Assembly: GCF_013409505.1 (NCBI RefSeq)
Contig: NZ_JACCBN010000001.1
Location: forward strand, 4,712,001 to 4,776,000
DNA: 64,000 nucleotides
Source: Actinomycetospora corticicola
GTDB taxonomy: Bacteria; Actinomycetota; Actinomycetes; Mycobacteriales; Pseudonocardiaceae
Direction: 5' to 3'
Position numbers and translations under genes: made by a program. Below are positions 27,842 to 37,571 of the stretch, in pieces (position 1 is the stretch's first letter; every line of letters starts with the position of its first letter). The notes beneath the pieces are model-generated. The model was not told the DNA's origin. It searched no databases and was given only the letters and a program-made list of their open reading frames with translations.

Positions 27842-27865
27842 TGATCATCCCGTGATCACCTGATC
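27842..27865. promoter_or_regulatory. TGATCA repeat cluster, candidate operator
   Basis: TGATCA occurs at 27842-27847 and 27853-27858, followed by TGATC at 27861-27865. The first two are 11 bp apart, one helical turn. They lie between a membrane-protein gene and the lectin-lyase gene, upstream of a TAATGC at 27883. A binding site is inferred. Confidence 0.3.
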
Positions 27866-27943
27866 GTGTACGGCCATTCGGGCTAATGCCGGGGCGGTGC
27901 GGAGCGAACCCCGGAGCGAACGGTCACGCAACGGAGGTACGGG

Positions 27944-29305
27944 ATGACGGACAGTGAGAGCGAGCGGGCGCGGGCGCCACACCGTCGCACATGGGCCCTC
28001 GTGTCCGTGTTGGGTGCTCTGGCACTCCTCGCGGGCGTGCTCGCCTCGGGCCTGACGGCGGGTCGGGCCGAGGCCGCCGTCGTCACCGGCCGGGTCGCGA
28101 ACACCGCGGGCGGCTGCCTCGAGAACGCGAACAACGTCGCGGCGGTGAACAACCCGCTGTGGCTCAACAACTGCGGCACGAACGCCGGGCAGCAGTGGTC
28201 GCGCTGGGCGGACGGCACGCTGCGCGTGCAGAACCTCTGTGCCGACACCGCCGGCGGCGCGACCGCGTCCGGCACCCGCGTCGTGCTCGCCGCGTGCTCC
28301 ACCGCGACCTCGCAGCGCTGGAACTTCTACGTCGCGGGCTACGTGCAGAACCAGAAGTCGGGTCTCTGCCTGGCGCCGCTGGCCAACCGCATCGCCGCCA
28401 AGGTCGTCATGACGATCGTGGCCTGCGCGAACGTCGCGGCCCACAAGTGGACGGTGCCGGGGCTCTCGTCCACGCCGACCACCACCACTCCGCCCCCGAC
28501 GACCACGACGCCGCCGCGCACCACCACGACGGCCCCGCCCCCGACGACCACGACGCCGCCGCGCACCACCACGACGGTGCCGCCGCCCACGACCACCACC
28601 ACGACCACGTCGCTGCCGGGTCAGACTCGCCAGGTGTGGGACGCGAACTTCACCGGCGCGGGCTTCGGCAACTTCGACGACACCCCGTGGAACAACGTCG
28701 GGGCGAGCGCGCCGGTGATCGTGTCCTCGCCGGTCACCTCCGGCGCGAAGGCCGCGCGCTTCACGATGCCCGGGGGCGGCACGCGCACCGAGATCGTCCC
28801 GACGACGGCGTCGTTCACCGAGGGGCAGGACCGCTACTTCCGGTTCTCCTTCTACCTGCCGGCGGGCTTCCCGACCCAGGTCACCTCGTGGCAGCTGCTC
28901 ACGCAGTGGAAGAACGACGGGACGGGCTCGCCGCCGCTGGAGTTGACGGTCGGCAACGGCAACCTGAACCTCTCCGGGGGCTACGGCCACCCGGCCGGCC
29001 CGCGGACCTTCTCGAAGGTCCTCGCGCCGGCGACGACGGGGCAGCGGATCGACCTGGTCGTCCACGTGTTCTTCTCGCGGGACGCGAGCAAGGGCGTCGT
29101 CGACGTCTGGCGCAACGGCACCCAGGTGCTCGCCGGCTTCAAGCCCCCGGGCGGGACGCTCTACCCGACGAACACCGCATCCACGGCGAGCCTCAGCTCC
29201 TACTGGAAGATGGGGCTCTACCGGGACTCGGCGATCACGCAGACCGCCCAGTACACGATCGAGAGCGCGAAGATCGGCAACACCTACGCGCAGGTCGCGA
29301 GCTAG
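27944..29305 (+). CDS. secreted ricin-type lectin fused to a polysaccharide-lyase-like domain (copy 1)
   Basis: The 453-residue exported protein has a signal peptide (residues 1-45, cleavage near GRAEA-A) and a beta-trefoil lectin domain (about 46-180) with QQW, QRW and HKW positions of the QxW repeats. A Thr/Pro linker follows (about 181-225), then a C-terminal domain (about 230-450) with RFSFYLPAGFP, WQLLTQWKNDG, LELTVGNGNLNL and YWKMGLYRDS. The last resembles the concanavalin-like fold of heparin-lyase-type polysaccharide lyases. It probably binds and cuts an acidic or other polysaccharide outside the cell. GGAGG lies six bases before the ATG. A close paralogue is at 30008-31426. Confidence 0.83.
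   Translation: MTDSESERARAPHRRTWALVSVLGALALLAGVLASGLTAGRAEAAVVTGRVANTAGGCLENANNVAAVNNPLWLNNCGTNAGQQWSRWADGTLRVQNLCADTAGGATASGTRVVLAACSTATSQRWNFYVAGYVQNQKSGLCLAPLANRIAAKVVMTIVACANVAAHKWTVPGLSSTPTTTTPPPTTTTPPRTTTTAPPPTTTTPPRTTTTVPPPTTTTTTTSLPGQTRQVWDANFTGAGFGNFDDTPWNNVGASAPVIVSSPVTSGAKAARFTMPGGGTRTEIVPTTASFTEGQDRYFRFSFYLPAGFPTQVTSWQLLTQWKNDGTGSPPLELTVGNGNLNLSGGYGHPAGPRTFSKVLAPATTGQRIDLVVHVFFSRDASKGVVDVWRNGTQVLAGFKPPGGTLYPTNTASTASLSSYWKMGLYRDSAITQTAQYTIESAKIGNTYAQVAS
28471..28617 (+). repeat. Thr/Pro linker repeats in lectin-lyase copy 1
   Basis: About 49 codons of Thr and Pro join the two domains. A 45-bp unit is directly repeated (28491-28532 and 28536-28577), so the linker can expand or shrink by whole codons. 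Confidence 0.7.
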
Positions 29306-29315
29306 GGCTCGGGAG

Positions 29316-29882
29316 TCAGGACCGACGCGGGTCCCGGCCGATGAACGCCATCAGCCGGGACACCGCGTCGGCGTCCGGGTCGATCTCGACCTTGGGGCCG
29401 AACTGACCCGACGCCCGCAGCATCTCGTCCATCGGGGTCATGCCCTCGAGGATCGCGGCGCAGCGGTCGGGATCGAGCCCGGCGTCCTGACCCGTCGCCC
29501 GCGCGAGGTCCCACGAGTGCATGAAGACGTCGGTGGTGAAGAAGCGCGACACCGCCTCGGGTAGCGGGACCGTGCCGATGTAGGGGTTGACGAGCTCCTT
29601 GTCCGCCGACGCCGGATCGTCGAGGAGGGCCTGGACGCCGTCGCTCATCGCCCGCCACGCCCCCTCGGGGTCCTCGTCCACGGGAGGTCCCGACGGCAGG
29701 TCGATGCCGGTCCCGCCCGCGAGGAACGGGGGGAACCACTCCACGAGGTGGCGGACGACGTCCCGGGCGGTCCACTCCGGCACGGGTGACCGCCGTTCCC
29801 AGGTGGCAGCGTCGGGCACGCCGGCCACGAGTTCCCCGAACCGGCCCGCGGTCTCCCGGTACTGCTGTGCTGCGTCGCTCAT
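29316..29882 (-). CDS. TIGR03086-type DinB-fold protein (mycothiol-dependent maleylpyruvate isomerase family)
   Basis: The 188-residue protein has the four-helix DinB pattern. Features are WTARDVVRHLVEWFPPF near residue 40 and DVFMHSWDLARATG near residue 135, which are typical of the TIGR03086 subgroup. These histidines are candidate metal ligands. Family members are often mycothiol-dependent transferases or of unknown function. The ATG at 29882 has AGGAG eight bases upstream. It lies in reverse orientation between the two lectin-lyase paralogues, so it was either present before their duplication or inserted between them. Confidence 0.85.
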   Translation of the reverse strand: MSDAAQQYRETAGRFGELVAGVPDAATWERRSPVPEWTARDVVRHLVEWFPPFLAGGTGIDLPSGPPVDEDPEGAWRAMSDGVQALLDDPASADKELVNPYIGTVPLPEAVSRFFTTDVFMHSWDLARATGQDAGLDPDRCAAILEGMTPMDEMLRASGQFGPKVEIDPDADAVSRLMAFIGRDPRRS

Positions 29883-30007
29883 GTCGTCGCTCCTCTGCAG
29901 TGGTCGTCGTCGGTCGTCGATCCTGGACGCGGATTTTCGACACCCCGTCACGAAGTAGGGCCGTCCGGGTGAGTGTCGGCCGTAATGTTCCGCGAGACCC
30001 AGGCGAC

Positions 30008-31426
30008 ATGACCACCGGACGTGAGATTCCGGGGGGCGATGTGGTGCGGTCAGGACGACGGGTGTTCGCAGGGATCGGGGCGGTGGCGCTCCTGGTCGGC
30101 CTGCTGGTGGGGCTCGGTGGCCAGGCGTCGGCCGCCACCGTGACGGGGCAGATCGGCAACGTCGGCGGCGGGTGTCTGGAGAACTCCAACAACTCGACCG
30201 CGACGAACAACGCCCAGTGGCTGAACACGTGCGGCACCAACCTCGGGCAGCAGTGGTCCCGGTGGTCCGACGGCACGATCCGCGTGCAGGGCCGGTGCAT
30301 CGACACGCTGAACGGCGGGACCGCCAACGGCACCCGCGTCGTGCTCGTCGTCTGCTCGACCACGTCGACCTCGCAGAAGTGGACGCCGTACGCGGCGGGC
30401 TACGTGCAGAACCAGAAGTCGAAGCTGTGCCTGGCGCCGCAGAACAACAAGATCGCCGCCAAGGTCGTCATCACCATCGCCACGTGCGCGAACGTCAACC
30501 CGCAGAAATGGACGCTGCCCGCGCTCTCGACGCCGGACACCACGACGACCCCGCCGCCGACCACGACCACCGCGCCGCCGGTCACCACCACGACGAGCGC
30601 CCCGCCGGTGACCACCACGACCGCCCCGCCGGTCACGACGACCACCGCGCCGCCCGTGACCACGACGACCACCGCGCCGCCGGTCACCACCACGACCACG
30701 GCCCCACCGACGACGACCACCACGACGTCGACCAGCCTGCCGACGCAGACCACCCAGTCCTGGGACGCGAGCTTCACCTCGTCGGGCTTCGGCACGTTCG
30801 ACGACACCCCGTGGAACAACGTGGGCGCGAGCGCGCCGGTCATCGTCGACTCGCCGGTGACCTCCGGTGCGAAGGCCGCGCAGTTCACGATGCCGGGCGG
30901 CGGCACGCGCTCGGAGATCGTCCCGACGACGGCGGAGTTCACCGAGGGCCAGGACCGCTGGTTCCGGTTCTCCTTCTACCTGCCCGCGGGCTTCCCGACG
31001 CAGGTGACCACCTGGCAGGTGATCACCCAGTGGAAGAACGACGGGACGGGGTCGCCGCCCCTGGAGATCACCGTCGGCGGGGGCAACCTCAACCTCGAGG
31101 GCGGCTACGGCTACCCGGCCGGGCCCCGGACCTTCGCCCAGCCCCTGGCCCCGGCGGTGACCGGGCAGCGGACCGACCTCGTACTGCACGTGTTCTTCTC
31201 CCGCGACCCGAGCAAGGGCACGGTCGACGTCTGGAACAACGGGACCCAGGTGCTCGCGGGCTACAAGCCGGCCGGCGGGACGCTGTACCCCACCGACAAG
31301 AAGAACACCGCCACGAGCAGCTCGTACTGGAAGATGGGCATCTACCGCGACTCGGCGATCACCCAGCAGGCCCAGTACACGATCGAGGGCGCGAAGGTCG
31401 GGAACACCCGGGACCAGGTCAACTGA
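30008..31426 (+). CDS. secreted ricin-type lectin fused to a polysaccharide-lyase-like domain (copy 2)
   Basis: The 472-residue product has the same plan as 27944-29305: signal peptide ending near ASA-A (residue 40), beta-trefoil lectin (QQW, QKW, QKW), a longer Thr/Pro/Val linker, and the lyase-like domain with RFSFYLPAGFP, WQVITQWKNDG, LEITVGGGNLNL and YWKMGIYRDS. The C-terminal domains are more alike than the lectins. Both genes have TAATG-type sequences upstream (TAATGT at 29983-29988 here). The ATG at 30008 was chosen because it starts the signal peptide. Different linker lengths and lectin changes suggest the copies bind different glycans. Confidence 0.83.
   Translation: MTTGREIPGGDVVRSGRRVFAGIGAVALLVGLLVGLGGQASAATVTGQIGNVGGGCLENSNNSTATNNAQWLNTCGTNLGQQWSRWSDGTIRVQGRCIDTLNGGTANGTRVVLVVCSTTSTSQKWTPYAAGYVQNQKSKLCLAPQNNKIAAKVVITIATCANVNPQKWTLPALSTPDTTTTPPPTTTTAPPVTTTTSAPPVTTTTAPPVTTTTAPPVTTTTTAPPVTTTTTAPPTTTTTTSTSLPTQTTQSWDASFTSSGFGTFDDTPWNNVGASAPVIVDSPVTSGAKAAQFTMPGGGTRSEIVPTTAEFTEGQDRWFRFSFYLPAGFPTQVTTWQVITQWKNDGTGSPPLEITVGGGNLNLEGGYGYPAGPRTFAQPLAPAVTGQRTDLVLHVFFSRDPSKGTVDVWNNGTQVLAGYKPAGGTLYPTDKKNTATSSSYWKMGIYRDSAITQQAQYTIEGAKVGNTRDQVN
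30535..30740 (+). repeat. Thr/Pro/Val linker repeats in lectin-lyase copy 2
   Basis: This low-complexity region encodes repeated PPVTTTTA units (about six), longer than in copy 1. It is a flexible spacer and probably length-variable. Confidence 0.7.
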
Positions 31427-31445
31427 GCCCGGGGACGACCAGGCG

Positions 31446-33129
<1,684 letters not shown>

Positions 33130-33132
33130 CTC

Positions 33133-33999
33133 ATGACCGGTCTCGCGGTCGCCCTCGCCCTGGTCGCGGCGTTGCTGCTGGCGGTCGGCTCGGTGGCCCA
33201 ACGCCGCGCGGCGGGGCAGGTTCCCGACGACGAGGCGGGTGGGCTCGGGCTGCTGCGTCGCCTCGTCCGGTCGCCGGTGTGGTGGGCGGGCTCCGTCGGC
33301 GACGCCGGCGGGTTCGTGGTGCAGGCGGCCGCGCTCGGGGTCGGCTCGCTGCTGCTGGTGCAGCCGCTGCTCGTCACCACGCTGCTGTTCGCCCTACCGC
33401 TCGAGGCGTGGACGGGCGGCCGCCGGATCGCCGTCCGCGACGGGGTGTGGGCGCTCGTCCTCGCCGCCGCCCTGGCCCTCTTCCTCGTGATCGGCGAGCC
33501 GACCCAGGGGCTGGACCGCGCGCCCGTCGCCACGTGGGTGCCCACCGGGTCGGTGCTGGTCGTCGTCCTGCTCGGCTGCCTGCTCCTCGCCGCGCGCCGG
33601 CACGGCCGGGTCCGGGCGGCCGCGCTCGCCGTCGCGACCGGCATCGCCTACGGGGTGCTCGCCGCCCTGACGAAGTCGGTCGTCGACCTGCTCACCGACG
33701 GCATCGTGCCGCTGCTGCTCGGCTGGGAGACCTGGGTGCTCGTGGTGGCCGCCGTCGGTGGGACCTACCTGCAGCAGGCCGCGTTCCAGGCCGGCGACCT
33801 CGCGACCACGCTCCCCGCCATCACCGTGGCCGAGCCCCTCGTCGCGGCGCTGCTGGGCCTCACGGTGCTCGGGGAGCAGGTCCGCGCCGACGGTGCCGAG
33901 TGGGTGCTGATCGGGCTGCTGGTGGTGGTGACCGTCGTGGCGACCACGGTGCTCGCGCGGTCGAGCGCGGCGGGCGCACCCGCGCCGGCCGCGGCGTGA
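33133..33999 (+). CDS. DMT-family transporter (EamA/NIPA-like)
   Basis: The 288-residue protein has about nine to ten helices. The first, ALALVAALLLAVGSVAQRRAAG, and repeated patterns near residues 60-80 and 245-265 (PAITVAEPLVAALLGLTVLGE) fit the drug/metabolite transporter superfamily. The last motif is typical of the second EamA repeat. It is co-transcribed with glf, so it might move a lipid-sugar intermediate, but this is only inferred from position. The ATG lies three bases after the glf stop. Confidence 0.8.
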   Translation: MTGLAVALALVAALLLAVGSVAQRRAAGQVPDDEAGGLGLLRRLVRSPVWWAGSVGDAGGFVVQAAALGVGSLLLVQPLLVTTLLFALPLEAWTGGRRIAVRDGVWALVLAAALALFLVIGEPTQGLDRAPVATWVPTGSVLVVVLLGCLLLAARRHGRVRAAALAVATGIAYGVLAALTKSVVDLLTDGIVPLLLGWETWVLVVAAVGGTYLQQAAFQAGDLATTLPAITVAEPLVAALLGLTVLGEQVRADGAEWVLIGLLVVVTVVATTVLARSSAAGAPAPAAA

Positions 34000-35198
34000 C
34001 CGACCGGACCACTCCTGCCGTCGGGACGCTGCGGCGGGTGCTCGCGGTGCTCGTCGGCGCGGTCGTGGTGCTGGTGGCGGTGCTGCTCGTGGCCGCGGGC
34101 GGGGACCCCCGCGACGTCCCGGTGACCGCGTGGCCGTTCCACGCGCTGCTGGCCGCGCTGCTGGTCCTCGCCGTGGTCGCGGCGGCCGCCGCCCGTCGTC
34201 GCAGCATCCGGGTACCGGCCGTGCTGGCCGCGGTGGTCGTTCTCCTGCTCAACCTCGCCGCGGCGGTCAACACCTACGTCGACTACGACCGCACCCTCGG
34301 CGCCGTCCTCGGCGTCGAGCCGGCCGACGAGGAGCCGCTGGCCCGGCTCCTGCGCCAGACCACCGTGCCCGCGAACGGCGAGATCGCCGCCGTCACGATC
34401 CCGACGCGGCGGTCCGGCTTCACGGCCCGGCAGGCGCTCGTCTACGTCCCGCCCGCCTGGTTCCACCGGCCCCGCCCGAAGCTGCCGGTGATCGTCCTGC
34501 TGCACGGCACGCCCGGGACCCCGTCGGACTGGTTCGGCCCGGGCCTCGCGGCCGCCACGGCCGACGCCTTCGCGGCGGCCCACGGCGGGACGGCTCCGAT
34601 CCTCGTGGCGCCCGACATCAACGGCACCGAGGACGCCGACACCGAGTGCGTGGACTCCCCGCTCGGCCGGGTGGAGACCGCGCTGACCGAGGACCTGCCC
34701 GCGTTCGTCACGTCCACCTTCCGCACGCAGCCCACCGGGCGGGCGTGGGCCGTGGCCGGCCTGTCGGAGGGCGGCGCGTGCGCGACGATGCTGGCCCTGC
34801 GCCACCCGACGACGTTCGAGACCTTCGGCGACTACGCGGGCCTCGCCGGCCCCCGCGTCGGCGACACCAACGCGGACACCGCGTCGACCGTGAGCGGGTT
34901 GTTCGGCGGATCGGAGCAGGCCTTCCGCGCGCACGAACCGTCGTCCCTGCTGCAGTCCCGCCGCTTCCCGCGGCTCGGCGGCTGGTTCGAGGTGGGCGAC
35001 GCGGACGCCGAGCCCCTCGCGGCGCAGCAGGCGCTGGTGCCGCTCGCGCGCCGGTCGGGGGTCGCCGTGTGCGCGGTGATCGTCCCCGGCGGCGGCCACA
35101 CCTTCGACGTCTTCTCGGCGGGGTTCGCCGACTCGCTGCCCTGGATGGCGGCCCGGCTCGGACTCCCCTCGCGCGCGGTCGGCTGTTCCTCGACGTGA
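33996..35198 (+). CDS. membrane-anchored esterase of the esterase D / antigen 85 type
   Basis: The 400-residue protein has three to four N-terminal helices (to about residue 90) and an exported alpha/beta hydrolase domain. Motifs are VIVLLHGTPGTPSDWFG near residue 163, the nucleophile elbow GLSEGGACA near residue 252, and a catalytic His in PGGGHTFDVF near residue 366. Esterase D/Ag85 relatives hydrolyse or transfer acyl groups. In mycobacteria fbp genes (antigen 85 mycolyltransferases) are close to glf and glfT2; here a related protein holds the same neighbourhood without mycolate genes. The GTG overlaps the upstream stop (GTGA), so the genes are coupled. The substrate is unknown. Confidence 0.8.
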   Translation: MTDRTTPAVGTLRRVLAVLVGAVVVLVAVLLVAAGGDPRDVPVTAWPFHALLAALLVLAVVAAAAARRRSIRVPAVLAAVVVLLLNLAAAVNTYVDYDRTLGAVLGVEPADEEPLARLLRQTTVPANGEIAAVTIPTRRSGFTARQALVYVPPAWFHRPRPKLPVIVLLHGTPGTPSDWFGPGLAAATADAFAAAHGGTAPILVAPDINGTEDADTECVDSPLGRVETALTEDLPAFVTSTFRTQPTGRAWAVAGLSEGGACATMLALRHPTTFETFGDYAGLAGPRVGDTNADTASTVSGLFGGSEQAFRAHEPSSLLQSRRFPRLGGWFEVGDADAEPLAAQQALVPLARRSGVAVCAVIVPGGGHTFDVFSAGFADSLPWMAARLGLPSRAVGCSST

Positions 35199-35214
35199 TC
35201 GGGTACCAGCCCGC

Positions 35215-35949
35215 GTGATCACCATGACCGTCTCCGGGGACCGCCCCGGCTACCTCGCCGAGACCCTCGACTCCTGGTCCGCGGTGCGCGGCCTGTCGAG
35301 CCGGCCGTTCCACTTCGTCGTCGAGCCGGGCGACGGGCTCGCGCGGTGCCGGGCGGTCATCGAGGATTTCTCCCGACGGCAGGTCGCCCGGGCCGTCGAG
35401 GTCGAGGTCAACGCCGAGCGCCGCGGCGTGCGGGCCAACCCGCACCACGCCCTCGCGACGGCGTTCGCCACCGGTGCGGCGTCGGTGGTGCTGTGCGAGG
35501 AGGACATCGTGGTGGGCGACGACGTCCTGGAGTGCCTCGAGGCCGTCCCCGACGACCCGGACGTGCTCGCCGCCTGCGCCTTCTCGACGCGGCCGGACCC
35601 GCAGCCCGAGGACGTCCTCGACGACACCGGGTTCTCCGCCTGGGTGTGGAGCACCTGGGCGGACCGGTGGTCCCGGTTCCTGTGCGACGACTGGTTCGAG
35701 GCCGCCCGGGCGCCGTGGGACGGGGCGGGCGCCGGGTGGGACTTCGGGGTCGAGCGGATCGCGGCACGGGCCGGGTTGCGATTCGTCGGGCCTCTCGCGA
35801 GCCGTAGCGACAACATCGGGCGCGACGGCGGTGTGCACGCGCTGCCGGAGGAGTTCGAGGCCAGCCGGGCGCCCACCTTCCGGTCCCACCGCGACCCGGT
35901 GGCCTGGCGGACCCCCCTCCCCGCGCGAGGGGAACCCTCAGCCCACTAG
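35215..35949 (+). CDS. GT-A type glycosyltransferase, family 2-like
   Basis: The 244-residue cytoplasmic protein starts with a nucleotide-sugar-binding pattern (MITMTVSGDRPGYLAETLDSW). It carries an acidic cluster LCEEDIVVGDD near residue 97, at the place of a DXD metal site, and WDFGVERIAARAG near residue 180. It is a fairly small GT2-like enzyme, last in the glf operon (16 bases after the esterase), so a role in galactan assembly or priming is plausible. The stop codon overlaps that of the convergent ATPase-like gene in a shared CTAG. Confidence 0.72.
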   Translation: MITMTVSGDRPGYLAETLDSWSAVRGLSSRPFHFVVEPGDGLARCRAVIEDFSRRQVARAVEVEVNAERRGVRANPHHALATAFATGAASVVLCEEDIVVGDDVLECLEAVPDDPDVLAACAFSTRPDPQPEDVLDDTGFSAWVWSTWADRWSRFLCDDWFEAARAPWDGAGAGWDFGVERIAARAGLRFVGPLASRSDNIGRDGGVHALPEEFEASRAPTFRSHRDPVAWRTPLPARGEPSAH

Positions 35950-37442
35950 AGCGGCCGAATTCTCCCCTCACCGACGGACCGGCGGCCCGCCCACGTGTTC
36001 ACCCCGAGGGCCGCCAGCGCCGCGAGCGTCACCGGGGCGTTGGTCCGCCCGGTGAGGCCCACGAGCGAGGACGTGACGGCGATCGGCGCACCGATCGCCG
36101 AGCCGGTCAGGGCGAGGACCGCCGCCCGCCAGGAGGCGGCCCGCGCCCCGGCGACGGCGAGCAGCACCGCCCGCGCCTGGTCGGCGTCGGCGCACCGCAG
36201 GTCCGCACTCCAGGGGAGCTCCGCGCCGAGCCCGATCCCGACGTCGGCGACCGCGAGGCCCTCGTCGTCGTCGGCGGAGACCAGCGCGACCCCGTGCCCG
36301 GCGGCCTGCAGCCGGACCACCGCGGCGGCCGTCGCGTCGTCGTCGACCACCACCACGCGCCCGACGGTCGCGGCCGCGTCCGCCAGCCGGTCGGCGAGCC
36401 CCTCGCCGAGGACGACCATGTCGACGCGGTCGGCCGTCCGCAGCGCCGCCGGGTCCATGCTGACCACCCCGAGGTCCGCGACGGCCCGGTGGGCGGCCGC
36501 GGCGTAGGCCTCGCGGCCCCAGCGGGCGGCCTTCGGCACGCCGGCCAGCAGCACGGCCGCGGCGCGCTCCGGCACCAGCGCCGCGACCGTGCCGAACGCG
36601 GCGAGGGCGGTGGCGCCGGAGGCGTCGCCGACGACGTCGACCGGGCCGCGGGGCAGCGACCCGGGCCGCTGCGTCGGGCCGAGGGGTTCCGCGGCGTGCG
36701 TGGCCAGCGGGGCGCGCGCGTCCCAGGCCGTCCACGCCGCGGTGCGCGCGGCGGCCTCGTCGGCGCGGACCACCCGGTAGCAGGCGTCCACGACGAGCCC
36801 GACCGGTCCGCGCCCGAGGGCCTGCAGGGTGGCGCTGCCGAGGGAGAACCAGGACTCGGTGGTCGCCCCGCCCGCGGTCCGCTCCGCCGCGGAGCGCGAG
36901 GAGGGTACGGCGTCGAGCAGGGAGAGCGTGCCGGTGAGCAGCGGCGGGATCGAGCGGGTCAGCGGCACCAGGCCGAGCCACCGTTCCACCCCGACGAGCC
37001 CGAGTCCCGCGAGGTCGACCCCGAGCGCGAGGACCTGCCGCGACCACGGCGTGACGTCGGCGGGGTGCTTGCCCGAGGTGTCGGCGGGGGCGCGGTCGAG
37101 CCCGTGGCGGCGTTCGACGTCCTCGACGACCCCGACGAGCCGCGCGAGCTCGACGTCGGGGGAGTGGTCGACGACCACCCGGCCGACCACAGCGTTCACC
37201 ACCGCGCCCTGCACGCCCGGCACGGCGAGCAGCTCCTCGACGAGGTCCTCGCGGGTCGACCGCTCGCCCGGGGTGGCGACCCCGCGGACCTCGATGTGGG
37301 TGCGTCCCGGCCGGCCGCTGTGCCGCCGGGCGGGGGCGAGGCCCAGGGCCCGGACGACGGGCCCGACCAGATCGCCGAGCACCCCCGTCGTCGGGCCGGG
37401 GGGACGGGACGACGTGGTGGCCACGGAGGCGGTCGAGGGCAT
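35946..37442 (-). CDS. degenerate P-type ATPase-like protein (pseudoenzyme)
   Basis: The 498-residue protein has an HMA-like N-terminal domain (about 45-115, HIEVRGV...VNAVVGRVVVDHSP). The rest keeps only traces of a CtpI-like P-type ATPase: VSMDPAALRTADRVDMVVL where DKTGTLT is expected, and VALVSADDDEGLAVADVGIG where TGDGxND is expected. The phosphorylated Asp motif and most membrane helices are missing, against about 1,500 residues in CtpI-type pumps. The frame is intact and has a good Shine-Dalgarno (GGGAAG eight bases before the ATG at 37442), so it looks maintained, not decaying. It diverges from glfT2. Role unknown. Confidence 0.7.
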   Translation of the reverse strand: MPSTASVATTSSRPPGPTTGVLGDLVGPVVRALGLAPARRHSGRPGRTHIEVRGVATPGERSTREDLVEELLAVPGVQGAVVNAVVGRVVVDHSPDVELARLVGVVEDVERRHGLDRAPADTSGKHPADVTPWSRQVLALGVDLAGLGLVGVERWLGLVPLTRSIPPLLTGTLSLLDAVPSSRSAAERTAGGATTESWFSLGSATLQALGRGPVGLVVDACYRVVRADEAAARTAAWTAWDARAPLATHAAEPLGPTQRPGSLPRGPVDVVGDASGATALAAFGTVAALVPERAAAVLLAGVPKAARWGREAYAAAAHRAVADLGVVSMDPAALRTADRVDMVVLGEGLADRLADAAATVGRVVVVDDDATAAAVVRLQAAGHGVALVSADDDEGLAVADVGIGLGAELPWSADLRCADADQARAVLLAVAGARAASWRAAVLALTGSAIGAPIAVTSSLVGLTGRTNAPVTLAALAALGVNTWAGRRSVGEGRIRPL

Positions 37443-37558
37443 GGCGCGTACTTCCCGTCGTCCGGACGGGAGGAAACGGACATTTGCCAGCAGAACGACA
37501 GGTTGGGCCGACCGGCCGTGCCGTGTGGGGGCGGACGGGTGCTGTCGGGGGTGGGCGC

Positions 37559-37564
37559 TACCGT
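37559..37564 (+). promoter_or_regulatory. leaderless promoter of glfT2, -10 box TACCGT
   Basis: TACCGT stands seven bases before the glfT2 ATG, with the same box and spacing as glf, which suggests matched expression of the two galactan genes. Confidence 0.65.
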
Positions 37565-37571
37565 CGGGTGC

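Noticed and set aside
29786-30007. Upstream extension of lectin-lyase copy 2
   Set aside because: It overlaps the DinB-like gene and is Arg-rich; the signal peptide begins at 30008.
35946-37442. Functional metal-transporting P-type ATPase
   Set aside because: The phosphorylation motif, the hinge motif and most membrane helices are missing, so pump activity is not expected.
37452-37512. Further copy of the 46-bp emb repeat upstream of glfT2
   Set aside because: Only short pieces resemble the repeat (around CAGCAGAACGACAGG); the order and ends do not match.
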